Assembly: GCF_050947875.1 (NCBI RefSeq)
Contig: NC_134574.1
Location: forward strand, 108,604,969 to 108,668,968
DNA from: Dermacentor variabilis
Lineage: Eukaryota; Arthropoda; Arachnida; Ixodida; Ixodidae
Reading direction: 5' to 3'
DNA: 64,000 nt
Positions within the stretch are counted from its first letter, which is position 1. Every line of letters begins with the position of its first letter. Both the position numbers and the translations under genes were made by a program. The notes beneath the pieces were generated by a model that made no database searches, was not told where the DNA came from, and saw only the letters and a program-made list of their open reading frames with translations. Below are positions 23,780 through 36,300 of the stretch, piece after piece.

Positions 23780-24260
23780 TAAGATTGAATAATTTATTGG
23801 GACAGGTGATGTTTTCGTTTTTTTTACCACTTCATGCGACATGTAAAGATGATGATTGCTGCCACAGGCGGCACGAGAACTGCATGCAATAAACTCTAAC
23901 AGCTATCACTGCAAATTATTCGTACCAGACCTTTCCGTGCGCAACATGTGACCCTAATTTGTACATGGTTTACAACTACTGTTTCTCTCATTGCAGCCGT
24001 AATTAGGGCTCTTTGTCTTGCACAATAAAATATTTTATGGACTTCAGAGTAAGGGTGTTAGCCATGGGTAATTTAGAACCGTTAAAGGGGTAAATATTTT
24101 TACGGTGTACATTTTGCTGGCCGTCGCAGCACGATAACCATTGTAAAATTCACATGTATAGCTTTTGCGAAAAACAAGGCAAAGCAAAAACAAAACAAAA
24201 AGGAAAACAAAAAACAACAATGAATTGACGCAGTTTTGTAAAGTGGCGCGGTTAAGAAGT
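23780..24260 (-). terminator. HHAT: HHAT 3' untranslated region with AATAAA signal
   Basis: Downstream of the stop codon the minus strand runs about 460 bases to AATAAA at 23793-23798 (TTTATT on plus). Nothing codes in between. The CR1 tail at 23575 lies just beyond, so the transcript probably ends between the two. Confidence 0.55.
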
Positions 24261-24379
24261 TCACAAAGAAACTAGATTTTTCTTGGAAATGGCCGATGCT
24301 TCCCAGTCCGCCACGTCCATGGAAACATGGCAGAGGCTGTACATAACCACCAAGATGGGGACTAGAGGAAAAGGAAAGC
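24261..24379 (-). CDS. HHAT: HHAT exon 11, C-terminus and stop
   Basis: Acceptor TCTGCTTTCAG; with the last base of exon 10 it reads G-FPFPLVPILVVMYSLCHVSM then DVADWEASAISKKNLVSL and TGA (24261-24263). This fits human [20 protein letters not shown] and ends after the same membrane pass. Confidence 0.92.
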
Positions 24380-27300
24380 CTGAAAGCAGACACAGAAAGC
24401 AATCATGTTAGAATAATGCCAATTTGCACACATTAAAAAAAAACTCAGTACCCTTCCTAGGCTCTGACATACGTTGAGCAGAACGACATCCTCCCAACAA
24501 CTTGATCGGCTTTGATCACGGATTGTCAACTTAGGATGCTCTACTACTGATGAAACACCAACTTATACAGGCCAGCCCAACGCATACGAAAGCTCTTTTG
24601 GGATTGGATGTGGAAAAAGCTTTTGCTCGTGTAAAGCATACGGCAATACTTGGCGTTCTTTCGGAGATGGGGTTAGCTAAGAGACTTTTTAACTTGATTA
24701 AGGGCTTTCTTAGAAACGGAACCGCACAACTCATGCTGGGAGAGCTTAACTCAGAAGCTAAGAATTTGGAATATAGGGGCATTCCACAAGCTATTCACCC
24801 ATGCTATTCAATTTAGCAATGTTGAAGGTTGCAAGAAATTTGGAGAAATTGACGGTAGACATTATGTGGTATATGCCGACGACATAATCGCATGGAGTTC
24901 ATAGGGAACAGACAGAGGCCAGATTACAGGAAAGCTTATATGTTGCAGAGAACACACTGAAATACATAGGGTTGAAATGCTCGTCAGCCAAATCAGAACT
25001 TTTTGTCATTAAACATCGCAGAAAAGGTCGTAAATCAAGAGATTACATTCCAGAAGATGAGCCATGAGAGTGCTTATACAACCATGAGGGATCCGCAATC
25101 AGTCTAAATGAATAAAAATCAACATTCTTGGGTAATACATAGAAGGAAACAATGCTAACTTTAGAACAATAAAACATGTCTCGAATAAAACAAATGAAGT
25201 CATTAGGTTACTATGGAGAATTACCAACAGACAGAGAGGCTTAGGAGAAGAAAGTGCTTTGAGGCTAATACATGCCTTTGCCCTCTGTCACTTCAGTCAT
25301 GTGGCTGGATTATTTGAATGGAAGCAGACAGAACTTAACAAACTTAATGTGATGCTCAGGAAGCTTGTAAAAGTAGCCCTAGGGATAACGAGTAACTTTG
25401 CAACCGACAAACTCATGAGTCTGGGGGTGTACAATACAATGGAAGAAATTGCCGAGGCCCACTAGCTAGCGCTACAGGAAAGATTGACAAAAGCACGAGC
25501 TGGCAGGAACATATTACAGACAATAGGTGCAGAATTGAATAGATCAAGGAGCCCAAAAGAGGCTGAAGTACAAATATAGACTGGCGTTAGGAATAAAATC
25601 AGAAGCAACCTTCTCCCCAGAAAGATGCGTTCAGAATATAATACCAGACGGAGAAAGGCAAGAGCTAAAGCACTCTTGCATTAAATAGATCAGCAGAACC
25701 AACTGGGAGTGCGTTGATGCTGTCTGGCTAAAAGGTCAAGAAGCATATCACTATTTTTACCAAGGACCCCATGGCGGCTGAACAAGCGGCAATTACTCTA
25801 GCTGTCAGGAGTAATAAGTGGGCCTGCATTTACAGTGATTCAAAAGCTGATATTACGGGTTTTTTATAAAGACTGCGTAGCCCGAGCTGCAGCTAAAATT
25901 TTGGAGAACATTGGGATTATGAGAATTGATATCCGATGGTTTCCTGTTCATATGGGGAATGTGGACGAGACTCTGGTAAACCTCAACGAGGATGCTCATG
26001 ACTTGGCACGAAGGCTTGCTAACTGTGAGAGTCGCAACCGAGCCGGTCCCCATCAAGCCAAAAAATATAGAGACCATTTAATAACTTAGAATGACATTAC
26101 CAAACATTACTATCTAGGACGCAGGCAATGCTCATTGCCAGATTCAAAACTGAACGGGACTGAGGTAGTCTCACGGAGCTCATTGCAAACAGGTACATAT
26201 CCCACGCTGTACGACATTAATAAAATATATCCAGAGAGGAACACTAAGATGGACTGCAACGATTGTAATGGCATCGTTGGAATCAGACTTATGCTGGCGG
26301 GCTGTCCCGCGACTTTTCCCAACCTCGTTGAAGAATGGAGGCAGTTGGAAAAAAGGACTCTAAGCGCACTGTTTTAAGACCAACTAAGGGACGTACAGAG
26401 GGCCCATGATGTAGCTGAAGGGCTTGGCTTGACAGTGCCAACGTGGGAACGGCCTGCCTTGGTTTAAATTGTTGAGCCTCCAGACTTCATTTCAATAAAT
26501 GTTCTCACACACGCACACGCACGCACACACGCACACGCGCACACGCACACGGGCAGTCTTGATGCATCAACGTCCCGTGCATTTCACACACCGGCGTGTA
26601 ACGCTGCTTATTGTCTTGATCACAATTCTTGCATCCGACCAGAGCACAGTCTTCCCCGGTGAATCTTCACATTGTGTAAAATATGGTTTGATCTCGCCCG
26701 ACCGCGTATACGCATTCGACACCGCTGGATACGCATTCGCGGCAGAGCAATGGTACTTTCGTTTTCGCTCCCTAGGCCAGGGATGTCCAAAACGCGCAGT
26801 CTTCCGGAAACTTTCGCGTTTCTTGCTTCTGCTTATTCTGCTTAACATTGTCGGAAATTGGTTCGGAAGCAGGAAAGAAACACACGTCTTCGCAGCGCAA
26901 TGAGATAACGTACACAGCCTCTATTGTAGATAGAAAGGTACGGCGAGAAGCGGGGAAAAAATCTGCCTCCATTCCGCCCTGTCAAAATTGACGTACAGCG
27001 AAGCTGGCAGGTACGTTAGACAAATGCTACCACCCCTACTGACGTTAGACGACGTTACACAAGCAGCACCACCACAAGTGACGTACGTAAATGTGCGGAA
27101 GTGCAATATACGTTCTCATTCGTGTAGGCCCACCGTCTAGCGCAAGTGCGTTATGGAACTATTTGAATTTCTGAAGGTAAAATGCGCGAGAAAATTTGTA
27201 AAATACGACTGACACACAACCTATGGGCATGATAGCAACTTATTGTAATTTGAATATGAGAGAAAACATGATTCAGGTACGCGGAAACTCGAACATAAAC

Positions 27301-30300
27301 CTCTTTTCCAGCTGCCATTTTTTGGACGAGCACGCCACGAAAAATCCAACTAGAGGTTAACAGCTTTTCTGCAAAACCAAACGCGTTTTGGGAAAGCTAA
27401 TGAAAAGGAAGGCGGTGAGATGGAGAGGCCATTTTAGGGCAAGCAAGAGAGCAGAGTCTAGCTAAGCGCGATGTATTGCCGCCAAACTGTTGGGCCTACC
27501 TGATTACGTTGCAGCCGAGCGCGAGCGCTCCTTACAAAGACGGGCGTAGGCGAACGGCCGCTACAACAGATTGCAAGAGTGTTCCATGATTAAACAATGG
27601 AAGCGCACAATGCGGGCACGGAACTGTTAACAGAGAATGCCAATGGGGCAATCACTGCATCCCATTTCCCTGGTGCTTCTAATGTTGTGTGGCCGCACGG
27701 CACAGTGGAATACATTTTGTATTCTTATACTTTTTTTAGTGGCGAGGGATTGTTTGATTAATTGATTGAGGAGGTTTAGCTGGGGCTATGAGAGACACCG
27801 GAACGGAGGGCTCCGGAATGATTTGTACCGCATGGCTTTCTTTAACGTGCTCCTAAATCTAACTATGCGAGCTCCTTTGGCATTTCGCCCCACGAAACTG
27901 CGCCAATCTTGAATCGAACCCGCTACCTCGTGCTCAGAAGCACAGCGCCATAGTCCCTGCAGGAGCCACGCGGTGGGTGGCAACGAGATTGATGCGCCGC
28001 ACGGAATGAGGGAGTAGCTGGTAGCATGGTTGCAGGCTTACCAGTTAAGATCCTTCTGCAGATGACGAGGCATACGTCCAGCTGTGCCAAGTGGAACAGG
28101 CATGCGCAGATGGTGAGCAGAAAGTGCGGGGATCCCAGCAAGGCCCTGGCAACTCGCATCCGCTCAGCCGACTCAAGGTAGCGGCCCTGGCACAGCAAAC
28201 AAAGTAACAGCTGATAACACGCGCTTCAAGTTCATTTCAGATAACCCCATCATTTGCCCATGTCATTCCGTATCAACGAAACCACGTTGACATGCATTTA
28301 GCGGTTTAGATAACTCGTCGGATGGCAGTCGCGAGGTGCATATACGGCTTCGAAACTGAAACGCCCGTCAAGTCTTTCGCAGCCAAGTCTTACTTCTGTA
28401 GCAGTGGTGACGGGCACTGCGGAGGTGAGCTTAAATGCCGAAAAAAGAATAACGAGGAACTTGTGTAAGAACCCTTGGAAATTTCCTTCTGCTTTCCGAC
28501 GAGTGACGCTACCTCCCAATGATGATGGCGATTTATAGGCATCTCCTTAGAAACTCGGCAGCGACAAGCATTCACCTAGCCTGCTTGGGCTAATGAAGTA
28601 ATTTGAGCAATCTCATATATTTGTCAGTATAGCAGTATATTTGTCCCCTTAATTTTTTTATGTTCCTTAAAACACCTATATTTACCTTGTATAGCTACCC
28701 ATGCGGATCTCGTCCTACTAATTTCTGCGCTGCTTTGTTTTCACCAAAACTCGAAAGGTCTGTTGCTTATCTCCATTGTTGACCTCGATCAATGGTTTCA
28801 TCAAGTTTGAATTCCCGGTCTTCTGGAAAGTGGACGTTTCCTACGGGTTCCGGTAATATCTTCGCATTCGACTAATATGTGCAGATTTTCTACGGTTTTA
28901 ACCTGCAGTACACTAATACCTCAACCTGCTGCGGATATTTGCTCCGGTATGTCTTTTTCCTTAGGAAGCCAGCTCGGGCCTCAAGTAGCAAGGCAATGAC
29001 CTTTGTGCTATCGTACAGATGTACAGCAGGCGTCGGTCATTGTCGTTATAAAGTGGTCGTCGTACGCTCGTCATCATCTCATTGTTGTCATGCCATCTTC
29101 GTCTTGCCACTTTCTTAGTACATAGACGCGATTCCTTCTTCGTCGTTCCACTGTAGTCATATTGTCGTTATTTCAATCAAGATTATGCCTCCGTTCATCG
29201 CCATCACGTCGTAGTCCTGAAGTCGTCATCATGCACTCGGTGTCATATCGTGATTGTGATGCTATCGTGGTCATTCAATCGTCATCTTCATTCCAGCTTC
29301 GTAATCCGATTGACTTCATACCATCGTCGTAAAAGCGAAATAACATATAACAGAAAGGGAGTCAATGAGAGCGGCGCGAATGGCTATAGCGCGGGAGGCA
29401 AGTGCCATGCATCAGTACAGAATGCATCGATGTCACCAAAAGAAAAGCTCTGATATCTGAACAATGTGGACTGAGTGATCGACGCGAATGGGATGCCAGT
29501 AGCGGCTAAACTCAAGTTTGTCAGGAACCACTTTTCTACTGGCTGTGGCTTTCCTGTGTGACGTCACTCGTACTCCTTTTATGAGTCTGAGATAAGACTA
29601 GGTCTGTGAAATTCAGGGCTCATGGAACATGCACGAGCTGCAATATTAGGTTCAACACGTGGACCTCTCCATTGGATGGAGAGAGAACAACCTTTATTGA
29701 CTGTTGCGGGTGAGTACGAAGTCACGTGCAGCGTCTTCTGCAGTCTTCTGCAGCCTTCTGCAGCCTTCTGCAGCGCTTTTGGAGATGGATAAACACGGGG
29801 GCAACGCGGCAGCCACGCTTGTTGACAACAAACCGAACGGCGTTATGACGACACCCGAAGACTTCTCGTTGAAAGTATCTATACATACTTAACGCTTTTG
29901 AAATAAACGTTCGCTGCATTTCGAGCCATTCGTGCGTATTATTATATAGCTATCGCTGCGTTGTCGTGCGCGAGGTGCGTAGCTACAGTAGAGCACCAAC
30001 GCGACATAACCTACGCCTTTCAAACTTTCGAGAAGCTCTGTGACCACTCGCGTGAGTTGTTGCAACGCTGCGTGCGCAGGTGCAGTACCTCGAAGTTCTT
30101 GACGGGCGTCCACTTCCTCAATTCGATGGTGATCACTTCGAGTGCGATGCCGAGCGCACTTAGCGCGCACCAGACGGCGTTGTGCGAGTACAGGTTGTGC
30201 CAGGTGCAGGTGAAGGTGAAGGCCACTGCCGTGCTCAGCACCAGCCGGACCGCTGTGCGATTGCCACCTAAGACCGGCTCGTAGATGTACCTGTGGTTAC

Positions 30301-33300
30301 AAAATTTACAGATAGATAGATAGATAGGTAGATAGATAGATATATAGATAGATAAATAAAAAGTAAATAAATAAATACTTCGTAGTTTCACTTACTAGGA
30401 CCTCGATCTTTTTATGAGGTATTCCGTACCATCCGTAGCAAGGCACTCTCGAATAATTTCACTACCTGGGACTCCTTAACGTGCACGTAAATGTAAATAA
30501 ACAAGTGTTTTCGCAATGCGTCCTCACGGAAATGCAGCCGCTGCGGCCGAAATTGAACCGGAGACCTCAAGCTCAGCATACCGCGCAACGTCATAGCTAC
30601 GGAACCCGTCGCTAGATGCCAATTGCGTCTTCAGATGACACCGTAAAGGCATATGCATATAAGGACCGGCATGGGAGACTATACAGCCGTTGTCACTGCG
30701 ACACAACGCGAAGTGACACCAGTCGAATACCGTCTCCCTTCTACTGCCCGTATCCTTCTGGGTGTAGCGATTTTCCCTCATGGCTGCTACTTATCGTAGT
30801 ACGGTAGCTAGCTGGGCGAGTCGGTACATCTTTATTGCTATTTTTACAGCTCGAACTAAAGAAATGCACACAGAAGACAAACTAAACGCAAATCGCAAAT
30901 CCGCGCTCGGGTTTCGTCTCTCTTCTGTGTCCGTGTTTTTAGTGTGCGCTGTAAGTAATAATAATGCTACTTATCGCGCACGATATTTCTTTCGCGCTAC
31001 GAATACTTGACAGTTTATCGTTTTTTCCCCTCAGAATAGGCGGATCCTTGGAAGCTCCTCGAAAACATGTGCATGCGTGAGTGAGTGACTCTCGAAACCG
31101 CTGGCCGAAGCTGCCTTCACAATAACAGGACTATCATTGAGAGAAGCCTACTAATTTCCGTTTTGCCTTGTTTTCTGGGAAGAAATATCGTATGGCGATA
31201 TATATGCTTGGTTTTGCCAGAACGTTACCTTGGAAATTCAGCAAATATCTTGTGAAGGTGTAGGACGAAAATACGGACACGAAACGTGAGCGAGTGGGGC
31301 GAAATATTTTTGGGTATATGCGAACAGAACGAAACATACAGAGAAGAATTTGTTAATTGCGCTGTTGTTAATTTGAGTGAGTGGAAAACGTATTCTTTTT
31401 TTACAGCGAAGCTGTTAAGGGCTACTTTCCCCACTATGGCGTAGGCATGTAGAAAAAAAAATCCTGAAGGTAGTGCAATGCCGGGCTGGCCCGCAGTGGA
31501 GGCGACGCAGGCGTTAAGCACTCCCCATACATGGGCCGATTCCGAAGCTAGTACAATGCCGGGCCGACCTCCCTCCCCATGCGTGAGCCGATCCCAAAGA
31601 TAGTGGAAAGCAGGGCCGACCTACGGCGGAAGTGAAGCAGGCGTTAAACACTCCCCATACGTGAGCCGATCTCAAAGATAGTGCAATGCCGGGCCGACCT
31701 ACGGTGGAAGTGAAGCAGGTGTTATGCACTCCCTATACGTGGGCCGATCGCGAAGATAGTAGAATACCGGGCCGACCCACGGCGGAGGTGCAAGTCGCCA
31801 TTAAGCGACCCACATACACAGATTCGCTGGTCACCCTTCTTCGCAGAGTGGAAGGGCACTGAGTTCTTTTCTTTTGCGATCGCAACAACCCAGGTAAATG
31901 GGAATGCAGAACTTCGCTCTCATATGGGAGCCATAAAGGTGCAAGGGTGGCATGAGCGTTGCCGCACTGACTGTAGAAGGCTAATTTTTCTTTCGAATCT
32001 TATGTGCCGGGTGCCACTGTTGCTTGTCCTAGGTAAATCATTGCACTGCTCCGCTTTATAAACTTATCCTTGCTGAGCACTCTCTGCGTCCAATTGGAGG
32101 TCTGCTTTAGCGATCCCTGCCTTCGGTATGGCAACATCGAACAAATATTGAAACGATACAAATGACTTATAGCGATGAAGAGCACGTGTATATGCAGTTA
32201 GATATGCAGTTAAAATGTTTATCCGACATATCAGACGTACTGTGTTTCCAAAGTCCGCCAGAGGGGAGCGACGGAGAACTCCAGTAGCTTCAACAATTCT
32301 TATGAAATTTGGTGGTGGGATGACCTTAGAACGATGATAATGGTAACGATGAGACAGCGTGATGGCATCATCTCAAAAAGACCCCTCGGTGCTGCCTGGA
32401 TTGTTTTCGTCTTCTACCTTACTGTTACAGTGTTTTTCTGGCTATGCTAGGTTGTTTGTCGGAGCTACAACATCAGACATACCTTCGGATAAAGAGGTGC
32501 ATGCCACGGTCGAAGTACCTGAAAAGGGTAATGAACGAAGTTAAGTACGGTGACCTTTTTATCACAGGAAAACTCCATCAAACACGTAAAAGCGTTGCGA
32601 CAGTCTCCTGGCACCAGCCGTTGGGGTTAGTCATGGCCCTTCCGGGTAAGTTCGTAGGCAGTTTTGTTAATAAAACGTTCCTAAATTGAATATTACTGTT
32701 TGAAAGCTTTCGGTTACGCCAGAATGGCCACAGGGCCGACAAAATTCGGTGATTCACGATGCAAAGGCCTTACTTGGCCGAACAATGGAATCTGTATTTG
32801 CAAGATTGTTTGCTCGCAAGCGCAAGACTAAACAGAAAAATATCTATGCTCGTTGAGGTGGGAAACGAGTGGCTGCGGCTCAACATTGTCATTCGGTAAG
32901 GTAAAACAGCACCACCTGGAGACAACTCTCTGCGGCAGCGCAAGCCCCAGGTGTGCAGCGCGAAGCGCCCTCTTTACTGTTCACCTGCATGCGGTCAGTC
33001 CGGTAATTCGAACAACTGTAGTCGCCGTATTGGGGAAAAAAACGCACCAGTTTTAGAACGATTGCCTTCTTGCTCTTGCTCGAGATTTCACGGTCAGTTG
33101 TTTTATTGCGACAGCAAATATACGAACACTCAAGGCGTATTCGCGACCCGCCTCCCTTCCGTCGCCGTTGTCGTGCTACCCCACTATCAACTGCGCATTA
33201 GCCGGTTCGCGCGTTGAGCGTTAAAGGGACTCCGGAGACGCGCTCTGGGTTTGGTGGCAAAAACGACGAAGCGAAGTGGACGCACTCGGTGGCAGAGGAA

Positions 33301-36300
33301 CAGCTGTGTTCGTTCTTTCGCTGGTGGCACGAGCGTTGTGCGAAGGTACGCTAAAGCACACTAGTATGCCTGCTGAGCTGCTGTGTGTATGCTCTGGCGG
33401 CCTCATCAAGCTAGACGCAATAAGGAATAGTTAATGTAAACGCTGTGGAGTCAAACTGCTTCAGGCTGGTTTCTGACTCCATCCGACCTTGTCGGGTTCA
33501 TGTGTAAACTAAGTAGCTATTCTCTTTTGTCCTACCGCATATGTAATGTTTGTTTCAGGTAACTTTTACCAAGTCTAAAAAGAAATCCACGTGTGCGCTG
33601 CGCAAATGCAACAAGCCTATGTATTCTTCACTGTCTTCTTGAGGCTACTCAAAATATATTTACTATATATGAGCGCCGGTCATTATGCACAATTATTTCA
33701 GCAGACAATACAGTTGGGCTTGAGACCGTCCGGTAAGTTGTAGAGCCTACTGAAGAAATACGGGAGTAATTTTTTTTCCGCGAGGAGAGCTGCTATGGTT
33801 TCGATTTTTCCTGGGCTACAAAGACGGGCGCTCGAGATTTGAAAACCTATCAGGCCACTAGGCGCTCATGGATATTAGTGACCTCAGACATGCAACCAAG
33901 TAACGAATGATCGATACTGCACGCAGACCAAACGCATGAACAGGCCTCAAGCAAAAGCAATAGGCGATGGCCATACCCGTCATGAACGATGCATCGCCAT
34001 CCGACGCCGAAAACTCTGCAAAAACTCTGTCAGAGCTTCGAGAAGTGCCACGAGCCATTTATGATATATCTTACAACTCCTGTTCGTTCATTGATTCAGA
34101 GGAATAAGATAGAACACCCTATACAGAAGCGAAGGCCGCTGTCGTCGATCTATCTCCGCTGCTTAAGGCTTATTCATGCATTCGGTCTGCCCGCAGAAGC
34201 AATCATTCGTTTGAAGCGTGTTCGAGATCGACACTATTGTCGCTGCGCCAAATGGTTTTCTTAATGGCGTTCCGTTAGTTGCATTGATAACAAATATAGA
34301 GTTTCAGCTTCTCTGTAAACGTAGTGCAGCTTACGGAACCGCGGAACACCAGAGAGCCCAATGGGCAGTGCAAAGTTGGCGGCGACAACTCGTCACAGTG
34401 ACTCTAACCAGAGTGCGCAGCACTATAATTTCAACGACCATGTTATTTATAGTTCGCAGATGCGTCGCTGGTAACAACTAGCAGTGAGTAATGAATTATT
34501 TACGCATAGTTAACTTGTACTCGAACCTTGGCTTAGTGGGGCTGCTGAGCTCAAAAGGGCTTGTTCGATCCCGGGCACGGATGCTGATTTCTATGGCGGC
34601 GAAAGGCAAAAAAAAAAAAGAAAGACAGAAGAAAACTCGTATGTAGTAAGATTAAGGTGCGCGTTAAAGAACCTCACGCGGTAAAATTAGTCCTGAGTTT
34701 TCCTACTCGCAGCGTTCCTCAAAATCAGATAGTGGTTTTGTCACGTAAAGCCACAACAGTTTTCCCCCTGGCTGTGGAAACAAGCATGTCCTATTACGAT
34801 GCAACTCGCTACTAGCACTGCCGCTGTCGTAGACGTCTCCAGTATACATTAGTATATTCCGAAAACAGTAATGCCTATACAACCAGTACGATACTCTTTA
34901 ATGTAACCTTAAGGGAAAGTGCCGCAGTGAAGAGGGTGGTATATGTGCAATCAAAAGTTTCGCTTACCTCCAGAAACGCGAGCACCGGTGCAGCCTGGCT
35001 ATGCAGGGGGCAGTTTCCGGGACCTCGATGCCTTCTGCTTTGGCCAGGGCGCCGGCAAAGCCGTACGTAAATAGGTAGGACACGTAGTAGCGAAATTCTA
35101 GAGATAGGGCGTAGCCTGCCAGGCTGGCGAGATCCAGTTTCTCCCCCATCCAGGCCAAGTTGGACATCGCCGAACTGCGAGGCCAGATAAGGAAAAAGAA
35201 AGTATTATGTATCACGTGCTCGAGCTTTTTTTTTTTTGTAATCCGCTAGGCTATGCTCCTATACGTCCACCTAATATGTGACGCCTGTGGTTGAAAGGAT
35301 GTTTCACATCTGCTGCCGTGGCCGTGTGTGGCACTGGCAAACGATGCGAGGACTTGATCTAGTACGCATGCAAAAATAAAAATAAAAATAAAAAATAAAA
35401 CATCAAAAAGTCGACAGTTCAGCTGCCTCAGCAGCTGAATTGTAAAGGATCGAATGCGTAAACCAGATGATATTTGCTGGGCTCCCACTTACGGTTCATC
35501 GCGCCTTCCTTATCTTTTAAAGGAAACTAACTTAGGTTCCCGTTTGTAGTGCAGTTTTTCTTTATTAGCGAGTGACAAGACCTTGGTCACAATTTTTCGT
35601 ATCTTTTACCTACCCTTTAGTAGCGCTACCTGCAGTGACTAACCATATTCATGTTTTTGTAGTTGCGTTGCCGTATTTTGTTTTAGATTTGCCATTTGGT
35701 TCGTTCTTTTCTGGTCCCTTCCCTTCTTCTGATCCTCCATTTCTGGGTTTGTCTACTGCATTCGCAAAGGTAGGGAGGCGTTGTGTCTCTTCTGGTGGCA
35801 GTTTCCAGCCTGGTCCTCGCGTTCCTCTTTCTCTATGTCAAGCGCATATATATATTCACCAAAAACAGATGATGATGATGATGATAATAATAATAATAGT
35901 AGTAATAATCTACCGGCAAGTTGTCTTCTCGTCCACCTTTATTTTTGTGTTTCTCAATGATTTATTGTCTCTGAATCGGTTTACGCCCCTGGCTTTAGGA
36001 CCTTTATGCCGCTGGGTATGTGCGACTGCTCTTGTGCCGCTATCGAATGAATCCCTTCGGCGCCAACTTGTGTCACTGGGTATCTCAACGACAACAAACA
36101 CCACGCACGTAGCGACACCTACGCAGTGCCTTGCATTATGTGGATGTCAACTCGAGTTAAACGTGCGTGCCTTTTCACTTTTCGAAAAAGGAGAGGTTCT
36201 CGTTCGGCACCCGTCACTGTGACACAGGCCAGCCTCGCTTGCCTCGCAGGTCACTTCTTTCTCTCCTCTAACGACTTACAATTGAACTATCGCGTTTATG

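Noticed and set aside
26499..26903. 134-codon frame with hydrophobic segments beside LINE-3
   Set aside because: It begins in the CACACG microsatellite (HTHT run), and no domain was recognised.
35572..36222. 216-codon hydrophobic plus-strand frame in HHAT intron 6
   Set aside because: It runs through a GAT/AAT microsatellite (Met and Ile runs), has no family signature and lies antisense to the gene.
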